From Gammaproteobacteria bacterium (GTDB lineage: Bacteria; Pseudomonadota; Gammaproteobacteria; Ga0077536), in contig JADLGE010000061.1 in NCBI GenBank assembly GCA_020849475.1, forward strand, positions 1 to 60,772: 60,772 nucleotides of DNA, given 5' to 3'. Both the position numbers and the translations under genes were made by a program. The notes below the pieces were generated by a model. It had not been told where the DNA came from and did not search any database. It was given only the letters and a program-made list of their open reading frames with translations. Numbering within the stretch: the first letter of the stretch is position 1; every line of letters begins with the position of its first letter. Below are positions 49,098 to 57,895 of this stretch, one piece after another.

Positions 49098-50108
49098 ATG
49101 GCCGTGCCCGCTTCCGCCGTCGTTCAACTGCGCTCGCAACCCAATCCCCCGTCCCTGCAAAGCTGCCTGCTCGCCGCCGAACGCGCCTCGCGTGACGACG
49201 CCGTGCGTTCGCTGTCATGGATCGTGTCCGCCATCTCGAGCGCGGCCAAGGGCATCGCGGCGCGGCTGCGCACCGCCGGCCTCGACGGCGCGCTCGGCGC
49301 GGTCGGGCAGGTCAACGTGCAGGGCGAAGCGCAGCAGGCGCTGGACGTCATCGCCAATGAGCTGCTCATCCGCGAGCTCGAATCGCGCGAAGGCGTGATG
49401 GTGCTGGGCTCGGAAGAGAACGACGAACTCATGCTCATCGACGGCCTGCCGGCCCATGGCGGCCGCTACGCAGTGCTGTTCGACCCGCTGGACGGCTCGT
49501 CCAATCTCGACGTCGGCGGCGCGGTCGGCACCATTTTCTCCATCTATGAACTGGCCGCTGGCGAAGAGACCCGCCTGCAGGCCGGACGCCGCCAGGGGGC
49601 CGCCGGCTACGTGCTGTACGGGCCCTCGACGGTGCTGGTCATGACCTTGGGCAACGGCGTCGACATGTTCGTGCTGGAACCGACGGTGGGTAATTTCCTG
49701 CGCGTCGCCGAGCGCATCGCCATGCCGGCCAAGGGCAAGACTTACTCGGTCAACGAAGCCAACCTCGACACCTTCCCCGCCGGCTACCAGCGTTTCCTCG
49801 CCGCCTGCCGCAAGTCCGGCTATGGCAGCCGCTATGCCGGCGCGATGGTCGCCGACGTGCACCGCGTGCTGTTGCAGGGCGGCATCTTCCTCTACCCGCC
49901 GACCGCCAAGGCGCCCAAGGGCAAGCTGCGCTTGATGTACGAAGCCAACCCGATGTCGATGATTCTCGAACAGGCGGGTGGCATCGGCAGCACCGGTACG
50001 GGCTCGATACTCGACCATGAGCCCGAGTCCCTGCATGCGCGCGTGCCGGTGATTCTCGGCAGCCGCGAGGATGTCGCGGCGCTGCTCGCCGAGCTCGCCA
50101 GCGACTGA
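49098..50108 (+). CDS. fbp: Fructose-1,6-bisphosphatase, class I
   Basis: Gluconeogenic phosphatase converting fructose 1,6-bisphosphate to fructose 6-phosphate. The ATG at 49098 has AAGGAGA ahead of it and gives 336 aa (E. coli 332); upstream in-frame ATG codons (49059, 49008) lack such a site. Metal and phosphate motifs: VLGSEENDE, VLFDPLDGSSNLDVGGAVGTIFSIY and the later KLRLMYEANPMSMILEQAGG substrate region. It stands alone between two flavoenzyme genes; the 135-bp gap before it has no clear promoter. Confidence 0.95.
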   Translation: MAVPASAVVQLRSQPNPPSLQSCLLAAERASRDDAVRSLSWIVSAISSAAKGIAARLRTAGLDGALGAVGQVNVQGEAQQALDVIANELLIRELESREGVMVLGSEENDELMLIDGLPAHGGRYAVLFDPLDGSSNLDVGGAVGTIFSIYELAAGEETRLQAGRRQGAAGYVLYGPSTVLVMTLGNGVDMFVLEPTVGNFLRVAERIAMPAKGKTYSVNEANLDTFPAGYQRFLAACRKSGYGSRYAGAMVADVHRVLLQGGIFLYPPTAKAPKGKLRLMYEANPMSMILEQAGGIGSTGTGSILDHEPESLHARVPVILGSREDVAALLAELASD

Positions 50109-50257
50109 GGCGTCGCGCCTTCGCCGGCTGCAGCAACGGGGCCTCGCGGCCCCGTTCTGCTTTTCGAAGCCGCGTGCCGAATGGGGAATTAAAGCGCCGC
50201 CGCCACCCTTGCTACCATCGTCTGCTCAGCGTCACCACTTGGGGAGACTTTTCGACG

Positions 50258-51718
50258 ATGGCAAACGCGCAGCACCACGACACCCGCATCATCATCATCG
50301 GCGCCGGCCCGGGCGGCATGTGCACCGCCATCAAGCTGCTGGAAGCCGGCATCGAGGACTTCGTGGTGCTGGAGAAAGCCTCGGGCGTGGGTGGCACCTG
50401 GTGGCATAACCGCTATCCGGGCGCCGAATGCGACGTCAAATCCCATCTCTACTCCTATTCCTTCGAATTGAAGCGCGACTGGACGCGGCCCTATGCCGGC
50501 CAGGCGGAGATCCTCGAATACCTGGAGTTCGTGGCGACCAAGTACGCCATCAAGCCCTATATCCGTTTTCAGCACGAAGTGCGCGCCGCGCGCTGGTCCG
50601 ACAAGGACGCCCGTTGGGAAGTGTCGACCGCCGACGGTCAGGTGTTCCGCGCGCCGGTGCTGGTGTCGGGCATGGGCATGTTCAACGAACTCGAAATGCC
50701 CAACATCGACGGGCTCGATGCTTTCGCCGGCAAGATGTTCCATTCGGCGCGCTGGGATCACAGCTACGATCTTTCCGGCAAGCGCGTGGCGGTAATCGGC
50801 AGCGCCGCGAGCGCCGTGCAGTTCATTCCTGAAATCGCGCACAAGACCGGCAAGCTGCATATCTTCCAGCGCACCGCCAACTGGGTCGCGCCCAAGGACG
50901 ACGCGCCCTATTCGTCCGAAGTGCTGGCCAATCTCAAGAGCGACCCGAACGCCATCCACGAACTGCGCGCGCAGATCTACAAGGACCTGAACGAGTTCAT
51001 CCTGTTCAGCGATCCGGCCAAACAGGCCGAGTACACGCAGCTTGCGCTCGACAACATCGCGGTGGTGAAAGACCAAGCGCTGCGCAGGAAGCTGACGCCG
51101 ACCCACCCCTTCGGCTGCAAGCGCCCGCTGTTCTCGAACCTCTATTACCCGGTGTTCAACCTGCCGCAGGTGGAACTCGTGACCGATAAAATCGAGCGCC
51201 TGACTGCTCAAGGCGTGGTGACGGCCGATGGCAAGGAACGCGAAGTCGACACCGTGATCCTCGCCACCGGCTTCAAGGTCACCAAGTATCTTTCGGCGAT
51301 CAAAGTGACGGGCCGCAGCGGCGTGCGCCTGGATGATGCCTGGAGCGATGGCGCACAGGCCTATCTTGGCATCACCACCAGCGGCTTCCCGAATCTCTTC
51401 ATGCTCTACGGCCCGAACACCAACAACGGCTCGATCATCTCGATGCTCGAGATCCAGGTCGACTACATCATGAAGCAGATCAAACGGCTCGAACGCGAGC
51501 AGCTCGCCTATATCGATCTCAAGCCGGAAACCGAAAAGCAGTACAACGAGTCGATGCAGCAGGAGATCAAGGCGGTCGACGTATGGGCTGCCAACTGCGG
51601 CAACTATTACAACGCCGACTCCGGCCGCAATGTCACGCAGTGGCCGCACACCATCGATGACTTCGCGGCGCGCATGGTGCGGCCCGATGAGCAGGTATAC
51701 GAGGCGAAGCGCGCTTAA
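50258..51718 (+). CDS. Type I Baeyer-Villiger / flavin-containing monooxygenase
   Basis: FAD- and NADPH-dependent monooxygenase of 486 aa that would insert oxygen next to a ketone carbonyl. FAD Rossmann motif GAGPGG (15-20); NADPH Rossmann GSAASA (181-186). Both Baeyer-Villiger fingerprints are present: GGTWWHNRYPGAECD (45-59) and FAGKMFHSARW (156-166, the FxGxxxHxxxW pattern). The ATG at 50258 is preceded by GGGGAGA. Ketone substrate unknown. It shares its TTAA end with the convergent ogt gene. Confidence 0.9.
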   Translation: MANAQHHDTRIIIIGAGPGGMCTAIKLLEAGIEDFVVLEKASGVGGTWWHNRYPGAECDVKSHLYSYSFELKRDWTRPYAGQAEILEYLEFVATKYAIKPYIRFQHEVRAARWSDKDARWEVSTADGQVFRAPVLVSGMGMFNELEMPNIDGLDAFAGKMFHSARWDHSYDLSGKRVAVIGSAASAVQFIPEIAHKTGKLHIFQRTANWVAPKDDAPYSSEVLANLKSDPNAIHELRAQIYKDLNEFILFSDPAKQAEYTQLALDNIAVVKDQALRRKLTPTHPFGCKRPLFSNLYYPVFNLPQVELVTDKIERLTAQGVVTADGKEREVDTVILATGFKVTKYLSAIKVTGRSGVRLDDAWSDGAQAYLGITTSGFPNLFMLYGPNTNNGSIISMLEIQVDYIMKQIKRLEREQLAYIDLKPETEKQYNESMQQEIKAVDVWAANCGNYYNADSGRNVTQWPHTIDDFAARMVRPDEQVYEAKRA

Positions 51719-52218
51719 TCGACGAACGCCCCTTCATGCCGTAACAGCCAGCGCTTGCGCGTCAGGCCGCCGGCATAGCCGGTGAGATTGCCGTTGGCGC
51801 CTAGCATGCGATGGCAGGGCACGGCGATGGCGATGGGATTGGCGCCGTTGGCGAGACCGACGGCGCGTGACGCGGCGGGATTGCCGATGCGGGTCGCGAG
51901 CTCGCCGTAAGTCGAGGTCGTGCCAGCGCTGATTGCGCGCAACTCGCGCCAGATCAATTGCTGAAACGCGGTGCCGTTGGTCGCGACCGGAAAGCGGTCG
52001 AGGGCGTGGAAATCGCCGGCGAAGTAGGCGTCGAGCGCGTGGCGCGCGCCACCGGGGTTGCGCCCCGGCAGCAATTCCACTTCACCGTAATGGCGCGCCA
52101 GCAGCTTGTGCATGCGCGCTTCAAAATCTTCGAAGTCGAGTGCCCGCAGACTTTCGCCGTCCGACACCACCAGCACGGTGCCGAGCGGCGTCGCGACGCG
52201 GTCCTGCAGCAGCTTCAT
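51715..52218 (-). CDS. ogt: Methylated-DNA-[protein]-cysteine S-methyltransferase
   Basis: Suicide repair protein that transfers alkyl groups from O6-alkylguanine to its own cysteine. The 167-residue protein has the active site IAVPCHRMLGANGNLTGYAGG with the acceptor cysteine, preceded by the helix-turn-helix TSTYGELATRIGNPAASRAVG with its arginine finger. No Ada domain is fused. It is convergent with the monooxygenase gene, overlapping by 4 bp, and lies downstream of the larger luciferase-like gene. Confidence 0.93.
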   Translation of the reverse strand: MKLLQDRVATPLGTVLVVSDGESLRALDFEDFEARMHKLLARHYGEVELLPGRNPGGARHALDAYFAGDFHALDRFPVATNGTAFQQLIWRELRAISAGTTSTYGELATRIGNPAASRAVGLANGANPIAIAVPCHRMLGANGNLTGYAGGLTRKRWLLRHEGAFVD

Positions 52219-52273
52219 CGGCGAAGGCTCAGGCGGCCGATGTAAAGCGCGGGCCGCCTGAATGCCATGGGCC

Positions 52274-53518
52274 TCAGCCCGCCGACTTGTTCTGGTACTT
52301 GCTCAGGTCAGGCGCGTTCGGCGACGACATCGCGGCCGTGCCCTGCGGTTCGTGCAGTGCCGCCACCGCGCGGTCGTTCTGCATGATCTTGGCCATGATA
52401 GCTTCACCGGCGCGCTCGAAGCTCTCGCGGTTCTCGATCACATGCTGGCGCGAAGCGCGATACGCATCGAGCATGCCGTTCACTTCCGGCACCACATAGC
52501 GCATCACCAGATCCCAGCTCTTGGCGGTGTTGATGTGGTTGGCCCAGTCGTGCACGAAGCCAAGCACCGTGCCGAAGCCGCCGGTGATCTTCTGCATGTG
52601 ACGGATGGACGCGACCAGGTCGTCGGGCGTGCCGATGACCGACGCACCGGCCAGACCCATCGACTCCACGTGATCGACCGCTTCATCGGGGGTGTTGTAT
52701 TTCTTCTCGCCGGGCCGCATCAGGGTGTCGACGATGTATTCGTTGTGCCAGCGCATGAGGCCATGCTTGGCTTCCTCGCGCGCCTGTTCGCGGGTCTCGG
52801 CGATATGCCAGGACATCACCACGCGCCAGTTGCGGCGGTCGACGGTGTTGCCGTGCTTCTTCGCTGATTCCTCGGCGAAGCTCCACTGCGTTGGCAGTGC
52901 GGCGAGACCGGTGGTCGACATCGAACCCAAGGACAGCACACCGCAGCCGTACTTGCCGGCGAGCGTCATGCCCGACGGGCTGATCATCGAGGCGGTCGCC
53001 ATCGGCACTTCTTCCTGCACCGGCAGGAGCTGCAGGCGCGCATCCTTCAAGGTGAACCAGTCGCACTCGTAGGAAAAGCGATCATCGCCGGCCAACAGCC
53101 GTTTAATCACGCCCATCGCTTCGTCCTGGCGGTCACGCTGGGTGAGCGGGTCGATGCCGAGCATATAGGCGTCGGACGGCAGCGCGCCTGGGCCGGTGCC
53201 GAGGATCACGCGACCATTGGTCTGATGATCGAGCTGCACGATGCGCTGCGCGACATTGAACGGATGATGGTAGGGCAGCGACACCACGCCAGTGCCGAGC
53301 TTGATGTTGTGCGTGCACTGGCCGACGGCGGCCAGGAACAGTTCCGGCGAGGCGATCACTTCCCAGCCGGTGGAATGGTGCTCGCCGCACCAGAATTCGT
53401 CGCACCCGAGTTTGTCGAGCTGCTGGGCGAGTGCAATATCACGCTGGAATTGCAGCGTCGGGTTCTCGCCTATCGGATGGTGGGGCGCGAGAAACGCGCC
53501 GAAACGAGTGCGTGCCAT
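52274..53518 (-). CDS. LLM-class flavin-dependent monooxygenase (larger form)
   Basis: A 414-residue luciferase-superfamily enzyme starting MARTRFGAFLAPHHPIGENPTLQFQRDIALAQQLDKLGCDEFWCGEHHS, the hallmark of the alkanal-monooxygenase-like group. It also has IKLGTGVVSLPYHHPFNVAQRIVQLDHQTNGRVILGTGPG. GGGGAGA precedes the ATG. Type II Baeyer-Villiger enzymes such as the diketocamphane monooxygenases belong to this superfamily, but so do many other monooxygenases. Unrelated at sequence level to the 302-residue LLM protein at 48 kb beyond the fold. Confidence 0.86.
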   Translation of the reverse strand: MARTRFGAFLAPHHPIGENPTLQFQRDIALAQQLDKLGCDEFWCGEHHSTGWEVIASPELFLAAVGQCTHNIKLGTGVVSLPYHHPFNVAQRIVQLDHQTNGRVILGTGPGALPSDAYMLGIDPLTQRDRQDEAMGVIKRLLAGDDRFSYECDWFTLKDARLQLLPVQEEVPMATASMISPSGMTLAGKYGCGVLSLGSMSTTGLAALPTQWSFAEESAKKHGNTVDRRNWRVVMSWHIAETREQAREEAKHGLMRWHNEYIVDTLMRPGEKKYNTPDEAVDHVESMGLAGASVIGTPDDLVASIRHMQKITGGFGTVLGFVHDWANHINTAKSWDLVMRYVVPEVNGMLDAYRASRQHVIENRESFERAGEAIMAKIMQNDRAVAALHEPQGTAAMSSPNAPDLSKYQNKSAG

Positions 53519-53633
53519 GGTGTCTCCCCTTGAGGTTTGCGCCGGATACTGGCACCGCCAGCCACCCAGCGCAATTACCGAAGCGGGGCTCGCCGGGCGT
53601 CGCAGGCGACGGCGCCCGTGACCGAAGCGCGAC

Positions 53634-54596
53634 CTAGGCGGCCACGGCCGGGCGTCGCGACAGGCCGAGCAACTGCTGAATCAATGTCTGCTTCATCATT
53701 TCGGCCGTTTCGTTCGGGCCCTGGCAGGTGCCGGCCGCCGAGTGGCCGCCGCCGCCGTAACGCAGCATGAGCTCACCGACCTCGACCGCGCTGCGCGGCC
53801 CGAAGATGGATTTGCCGACGGTATAGACGGTGTTCATACGCTCGCGGCCCCACATCACGTGCATCGACAGATCGCACTCGGGATAGGCCGCATAGATCAT
53901 GAAGCGGTTGCCGGCGTGAATGATTTCTTCGCCGCGCAGATCCAGCACCACGAGGTTGTCATGCACCTTGGCCACGCGCTTGAGCTGGGCGTCGAAGGCC
54001 TGCTGCTGCTGGAAATAGAGCTCGACCCGCTCGTGCACGTCGGGCAGCGCGAGGATGTCGTCGATGGCCAGATCGCGGCAGCAGTCGATGAGCATCATCA
54101 TCAACTGGTAGTTGGACACGCGGAAATCGCGGAAGCGGCCGAGACCGGTGCGCGCATCCATCAAGAACGACAACAGTTCCCAACCCTTGGGCTCGAGCAC
54201 GTCCTGGCGCGAGAAGCCGGCTGAATCGGCCTTGTCGACCGCCGTCATCATGTCGTCACTGATACGCTCGAAGCGCTCGCGGCCGCCGTAATAGTCATAC
54301 ACCACGCGCGCGGCTGACTTCGCTTCCGGCATCAAGACGTAGTTGGGCGTGGGCTGGCCCTGGTTGCGCAACGCCTCGCTGGCGTGGTGATCGAAACACA
54401 GCGCGCAACCGGCGACGTAGGGCAGGTTGGTGAGAATGTCGTCGGGCCCGACCTCGACTTTGCCGTCCTGCACGTCTTTCGGATGATGGAAGACGATGTC
54501 GCCCAGCATGCCGAGCTCCTTCAGCAATACGGCGCAGACCAGGCCGTCCATGTCGCTGCGGGTCAGCAGCCGGTATTTGTGCGGGGTGTCGGTCAT
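53634..54596 (-). CDS. DHH/DHHA1 phosphoesterase-family protein
   Basis: A 320-residue protein from the ATG at 54596, with GAGGAG eight bases upstream. The N-terminal DHH domain shows LLTRSDMDGLVCAVLLKELG and the signature CFDHHASEALR; the C-terminal DHHA1 motif is RYGGGGHSAAGTCQ. Close relatives are annotated exopolyphosphatase-related, but the family also includes nanoRNases and cyclic dinucleotide phosphodiesterases, so the substrate is open. A dedicated exopolyphosphatase (ppx) is present 3 kb away, which makes a polyphosphate role for this gene less certain. Confidence 0.82.
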   Translation of the reverse strand: MTDTPHKYRLLTRSDMDGLVCAVLLKELGMLGDIVFHHPKDVQDGKVEVGPDDILTNLPYVAGCALCFDHHASEALRNQGQPTPNYVLMPEAKSAARVVYDYYGGRERFERISDDMMTAVDKADSAGFSRQDVLEPKGWELLSFLMDARTGLGRFRDFRVSNYQLMMMLIDCCRDLAIDDILALPDVHERVELYFQQQQAFDAQLKRVAKVHDNLVVLDLRGEEIIHAGNRFMIYAAYPECDLSMHVMWGRERMNTVYTVGKSIFGPRSAVEVGELMLRYGGGGHSAAGTCQGPNETAEMMKQTLIQQLLGLSRRPAVAA

Positions 54597-54677
54597 GTTG
54601 CGCGCTCCTCGGCAATGGCAGTCCATGGAGTGCGGTTGCACCCCAGGGCTGCCTATCGGCCGCCGTCGCGCGCAGGT

Positions 54678-55139
54678 TTAATTCACCGCGGGCGTCGTCG
54701 GCGGCACGTCCAGCCAGAACGTCACCGGCCCGTCATTGGTGAGCGACACCTGCATGTCGGCGCCAAAGCGGCCGCTGGCGACATCGGCATGGGTGTCTTG
54801 CGCGAGCGCGAGCAGGAAATCGAACAAGGCGCGGCCCTGGTCCGGCGGCGCGGCGGGCGTGAAACTCGGGCGGGTGCCCTTGTGGGTGTCGGCGGCAAGC
54901 GTGAACTGCGGCACCAGCAACAAGCCGCCCTCGACGTCGCGCAGGGACAGGTTCATGCGCCCCTCGGCATCCGCGAACACGCGGTAATCAAGCAAGCGCT
55001 CGAGTAGGCGCACGGCCTGCTTCTGTTCATCACCGCGCTCGACGCCGATGAAGGCCAGGAGGCCGCGGCCGATGTGGCCGACGCTCGCGCCGGCCACTAC
55101 CACTTCAGCGTGTGTGACGCGCTGAATGAGTGCTATCAA
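54678..55139 (-). CDS. dtd: D-aminoacyl-tRNA deacylase
   Basis: Removes D-amino acids (and glycine mischarged on tRNA-Ala) from tRNA. The 153-residue protein begins [15 protein letters not shown] from a TTG codon that overlaps the typA stop as TTGA, so translation is likely coupled. Active-site motifs: [21 protein letters not shown] (SQxT-like) and the NDGPVTFWL cross-subunit Gly-Pro motif. Length matches the family (about 145). Confidence 0.94.
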   Translation of the reverse strand: MIALIQRVTHAEVVVAGASVGHIGRGLLAFIGVERGDEQKQAVRLLERLLDYRVFADAEGRMNLSLRDVEGGLLLVPQFTLAADTHKGTRPSFTPAAPPDQGRALFDFLLALAQDTHADVASGRFGADMQVSLTNDGPVTFWLDVPPTTPAVN

Positions 55140-56983
55140 GCAGCGTTCTCGGGATTGGTGCTCTCGGCGCGGCGCGAGGTGCGCTTGCGGTCGACTTCCT
55201 TCAATTCACGCTTGCGCAGGCGAATGGCGAGCGGCGTGACTTCCACCAGTTCGTCGTCCTCGATGAACTCCAGCGCCTGTTCCAGATCGAAGCGCACCGG
55301 CGGCGTCAGCATGATGTTCTCGTCATTGCCCGAGGCGCGCACGTTGGTGAGCTGCTTGGCCTTCATGGCGTTGACCACCAGATCGTTGTCGCGCGAATGG
55401 ATGCCGACAATCATGCCTTCGAAGATGTCGTCGCCGGGCTTGACCATCATGCGGCCGCGTTCCTGCAGGTTGAACAGCGAGAAGCCGACCGCCTTGCCGT
55501 CACCGTTCGAGATCAAGACACCGTTCTTGCGCGGCGCGATGGCGCCGCCGGCGACCGGGCGGAATTCCTCGAAGCTGTGGGTCATGATGCCGGTGCCCGA
55601 GGTCGCGGTCAGAAACTCGGTGCGGAAGCCAATCAGGCCGCGCGCCGGGATCACGTAATCGAGACGCACGCGGCCGTTGGAGTCCGGCAGCATGTTGATG
55701 AGATTGCCGCGACGCGAACCGAGACGTTCCATGACCGTGCCCTGGTATTCCGACGGCACGTCGATGATCAACTGCTCGAAAGGCTCGTGGGGCTGACCAT
55801 CGACGTTCTTGACGATGACCTGCGGGCGGCCGACGCAGAACGCAAACCCTTCGCGGCGCATGTTTTCGATGAGAATCGACAGATGCAATTCGCCGCGGCC
55901 CGACACCAGCATGCACTTCGGGTCGCCGGTGTCTTCCACGCGCAGCGCGACGTTATGAATGAGCTCGCGTTCCAGGCGCTCGATGATCTGGCGGCTGGTG
56001 ACGAATTTGCCTTCGCGGCCGGCGAACGGCGAATCCGAGACTTCGAAGGTCATGCTGACGGTCGGTTCGTCGACCGACAGCGACGGCAGGGCTTCCGGCT
56101 GCGCCGGATCGCACAGGGTGTCGGAAATGCGCAGGTCTTCGATGCCGGTCACGCACACGATGTCGCCGGCCTCGGCGCGCTCGCGTTGCTCGCGCTTCAA
56201 GCCCTGGAAGCCCAGCACTTCCATCACGCGGCCGCGACGGCTTTTGCCATCGCGATCAATGACGGTGACGTTCTGCGAGGGCATCAACACACCGCGATTG
56301 ATGCGGCCGATGCCGATGGCGCCGACATAGCTCGAATAGTCGAGCGAGGAGATCTGCATCTGCAGCGGGCCATCGGCGCCATCGATGCGCGGCGGCGAGA
56401 CATGCTTGATGATGGTTTCGTACAGCACCTTCATGTCCTGCTCGGGGCCATGGGGCTCGCGGCGCGCCCAGCCTTGCGTGGCCGAGCAGTACACCACCGG
56501 GAAATCGAGCTGTGAATCGGTTGCGCCCAGGCGATCGAATAATTCGAAAGTCTGATCCAGCACCCAGTGCGGACGCGCGCCTTCACGATCACATTTATTG
56601 ATGGCGACCATCGCGTTCAGGCCCTGCGCGAAGGCCTTCTGGGTGACGAAGCGCGTTTGCGGCATGGGGCCGTCGACCGCATCGACCAGCAGCAGCACGG
56701 CATCGACCATCGACAGGATGCGCTCGACCTCACCACCGAAATCGGCGTGGCCAGGGGTGTCGACGACGTTGATGCGATGCTCGCCCCAGATGAGCGAGGT
56801 ATTCTTGGCGAGGATGGTGATGCCGCGTTCGCGCTCGATGGCATTGCTGTCCATCACGCGCTCGGCGTCCGGACGGCGGCTGTCGAGGGTGCCGGACTGC
56901 TTCAAAAGCTCGTCGACGAGGGTGGTTTTGCCGTGGTCGACGTGCGCGACGATGGCGATATTGCGAAGGTTCTGGGATGACAT
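55136..56983 (-). CDS. typA: Ribosome-associated GTPase TypA/BipA
   Basis: EF-G-like GTPase that assists 50S subunit assembly, especially in cold or stress. The family start [21 protein letters not shown] fixes the ATG at 56983 (615 aa; E. coli 607). G motifs: AHVDHGKTT, the RGITI switch, DTPGHAD and NKCD. Later beta-barrel and C-terminal domains include [21 protein letters not shown] and the BipA-specific tail. It overlaps dtd by 4 bp. Confidence 0.97.
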   Translation of the reverse strand: MSSQNLRNIAIVAHVDHGKTTLVDELLKQSGTLDSRRPDAERVMDSNAIERERGITILAKNTSLIWGEHRINVVDTPGHADFGGEVERILSMVDAVLLLVDAVDGPMPQTRFVTQKAFAQGLNAMVAINKCDREGARPHWVLDQTFELFDRLGATDSQLDFPVVYCSATQGWARREPHGPEQDMKVLYETIIKHVSPPRIDGADGPLQMQISSLDYSSYVGAIGIGRINRGVLMPSQNVTVIDRDGKSRRGRVMEVLGFQGLKREQRERAEAGDIVCVTGIEDLRISDTLCDPAQPEALPSLSVDEPTVSMTFEVSDSPFAGREGKFVTSRQIIERLERELIHNVALRVEDTGDPKCMLVSGRGELHLSILIENMRREGFAFCVGRPQVIVKNVDGQPHEPFEQLIIDVPSEYQGTVMERLGSRRGNLINMLPDSNGRVRLDYVIPARGLIGFRTEFLTATSGTGIMTHSFEEFRPVAGGAIAPRKNGVLISNGDGKAVGFSLFNLQERGRMMVKPGDDIFEGMIVGIHSRDNDLVVNAMKAKQLTNVRASGNDENIMLTPPVRFDLEQALEFIEDDELVEVTPLAIRLRKRELKEVDRKRTSRRAESTNPENAA

Positions 56984-57047
56984 GCGCTTTCCTGGGCGGG
57001 GGGGGCTTGGTGGCGGGTCGAGAGTTCCGCCAGAGCAAAAACCCGGC

Positions 57048-57055
57048 ATTATACT
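57048..57055. promoter_or_regulatory. Overlapping divergent -10 elements of typA and the DUF2007 gene
   Basis: The 105-bp gap between these divergent genes contains TATAAT on the minus strand (57053-57048, toward typA) overlapping TATACT on the plus strand (57050-57055, toward the DUF2007 gene). Neither has a strong -35 at standard spacing. The two promoters could not be occupied at once. Confidence 0.45.
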
Positions 57056-57088
57056 GATCAATTCCCGTCTCAAGGCAAAGAATCGCCC

Positions 57089-57418
57089 GTGCAGCGCGTC
57101 TATACCAGCAGCGACCCGGTCTCAGCGGGCCTCGTGCTCTCAGTCTTGGAGAGCGCCGGCATCCGCTGCCTGCTACGCAATCAGTACCTGACTGGCGCGC
57201 TCGGTGAACTGCCGGTCAACGAATGCTGGCCGCAGGTGTGGGTGCTGGACGAGGCCGATGCGCCGCGCGCGCGGCGCCTGATCGCCGAGGCCCTGCCCCA
57301 CGATGGGGCGCCGGGCGAAGTATGGACTTGCCCCGACTGCCACGAACGGCTCGAGCCGCAGTTCAGCCAATGCTGGCAGTGCGGGGCATTACGTCAGGTT
57401 TGTTCCCAGGGCAGTTGA
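57089..57418 (+). CDS. DUF2007-domain protein with C-terminal zinc ribbon
   Basis: A 109-residue protein from a GTG start. The N-terminal half (QRVYTSSDPVSAGLVLSVLESAGIRCLLRNQYL, PQVWVLDEADAPRARRLIAEAL) is a DUF2007-type domain, related in sequence style to PII-like signal folds. The C-terminal half has a two-CxxC zinc ribbon (CPDCHERL, CWQCG). Its function is not known. The last 25 bp overlap the convergent rhodanese gene. Confidence 0.75.
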   Translation: MQRVYTSSDPVSAGLVLSVLESAGIRCLLRNQYLTGALGELPVNECWPQVWVLDEADAPRARRLIAEALPHDGAPGEVWTCPDCHERLEPQFSQCWQCGALRQVCSQGS

Positions 57419-57813
57419 TGATAGCGCCAGCCCGCCACCGAACAGCGGTGGCCGTGCGCGTCCTTGTCGCCTTCAAAGCCTTCTTCGACATTGGTGAGAT
57501 TGGTGTAGCCCGCCGCCGCCAAGGCCTTGGCGGCGCCCATCGAACGGGCGCCACTGCGGCAGATGGCGAGGATGGGTCGGTCGCTGCTGTCGCCGCCGTG
57601 TGCCTTCAATGCCGCTTTGACCTCGGCCACGAAATTCGGATTCTCCTTCCACTCCGGATAGTCCTTCCACATCACGTTCAACGCCCCGGCCGGATGGCCG
57701 ACGTAGTCGAACTCGACCTTGCTGCGTACATCGAGCAGCACCGCGTGGCTGTCGGTGCTGAGGATTTGCCACGCCCTGGGTGGCGTCACACGTTTGATTT
57801 CAACATCGCTCAT
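57394..57813 (-). CDS. Rhodanese-like domain protein
   Basis: A 139-residue single-domain rhodanese. The N-terminal part has LLDVRSKVEFDYVGHPAGALNV, the typical entry motif, and the active-site loop is LAICRSGARSMGAAKAL with the catalytic cysteine; VEEGFEGD closes the domain. The ATG at 57813 was preferred over an upstream frame that overlaps the ppx promoter. Single-domain rhodaneses carry persulfide sulfur; the acceptor is unknown. Divergent from ppx. Confidence 0.88.
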   Translation of the reverse strand: MSDVEIKRVTPPRAWQILSTDSHAVLLDVRSKVEFDYVGHPAGALNVMWKDYPEWKENPNFVAEVKAALKAHGGDSSDRPILAICRSGARSMGAAKALAAAGYTNLTNVEEGFEGDKDAHGHRCSVAGWRYHQLPWEQT

Positions 57814-57829
57814 GGTTGTGCGCTCCGCA

Positions 57830-57857
57830 TATACAGCTGAATGCGGCCAAGTATAAT
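57830..57857 (+). promoter_or_regulatory. ppx promoter
   Basis: TATACA (57830-57835), a 16-bp spacer and a perfect -10 TATAAT (57852-57857) lie 38 bp before the ppx ATG. On the other strand a TATACT (57855-57850) overlaps this -10 and could serve the divergent rhodanese gene. Confidence 0.6.
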
Positions 57858-57895
57858 CGCGCCCGCACCCCTGCCCCCCATTCGACGATCGATTC

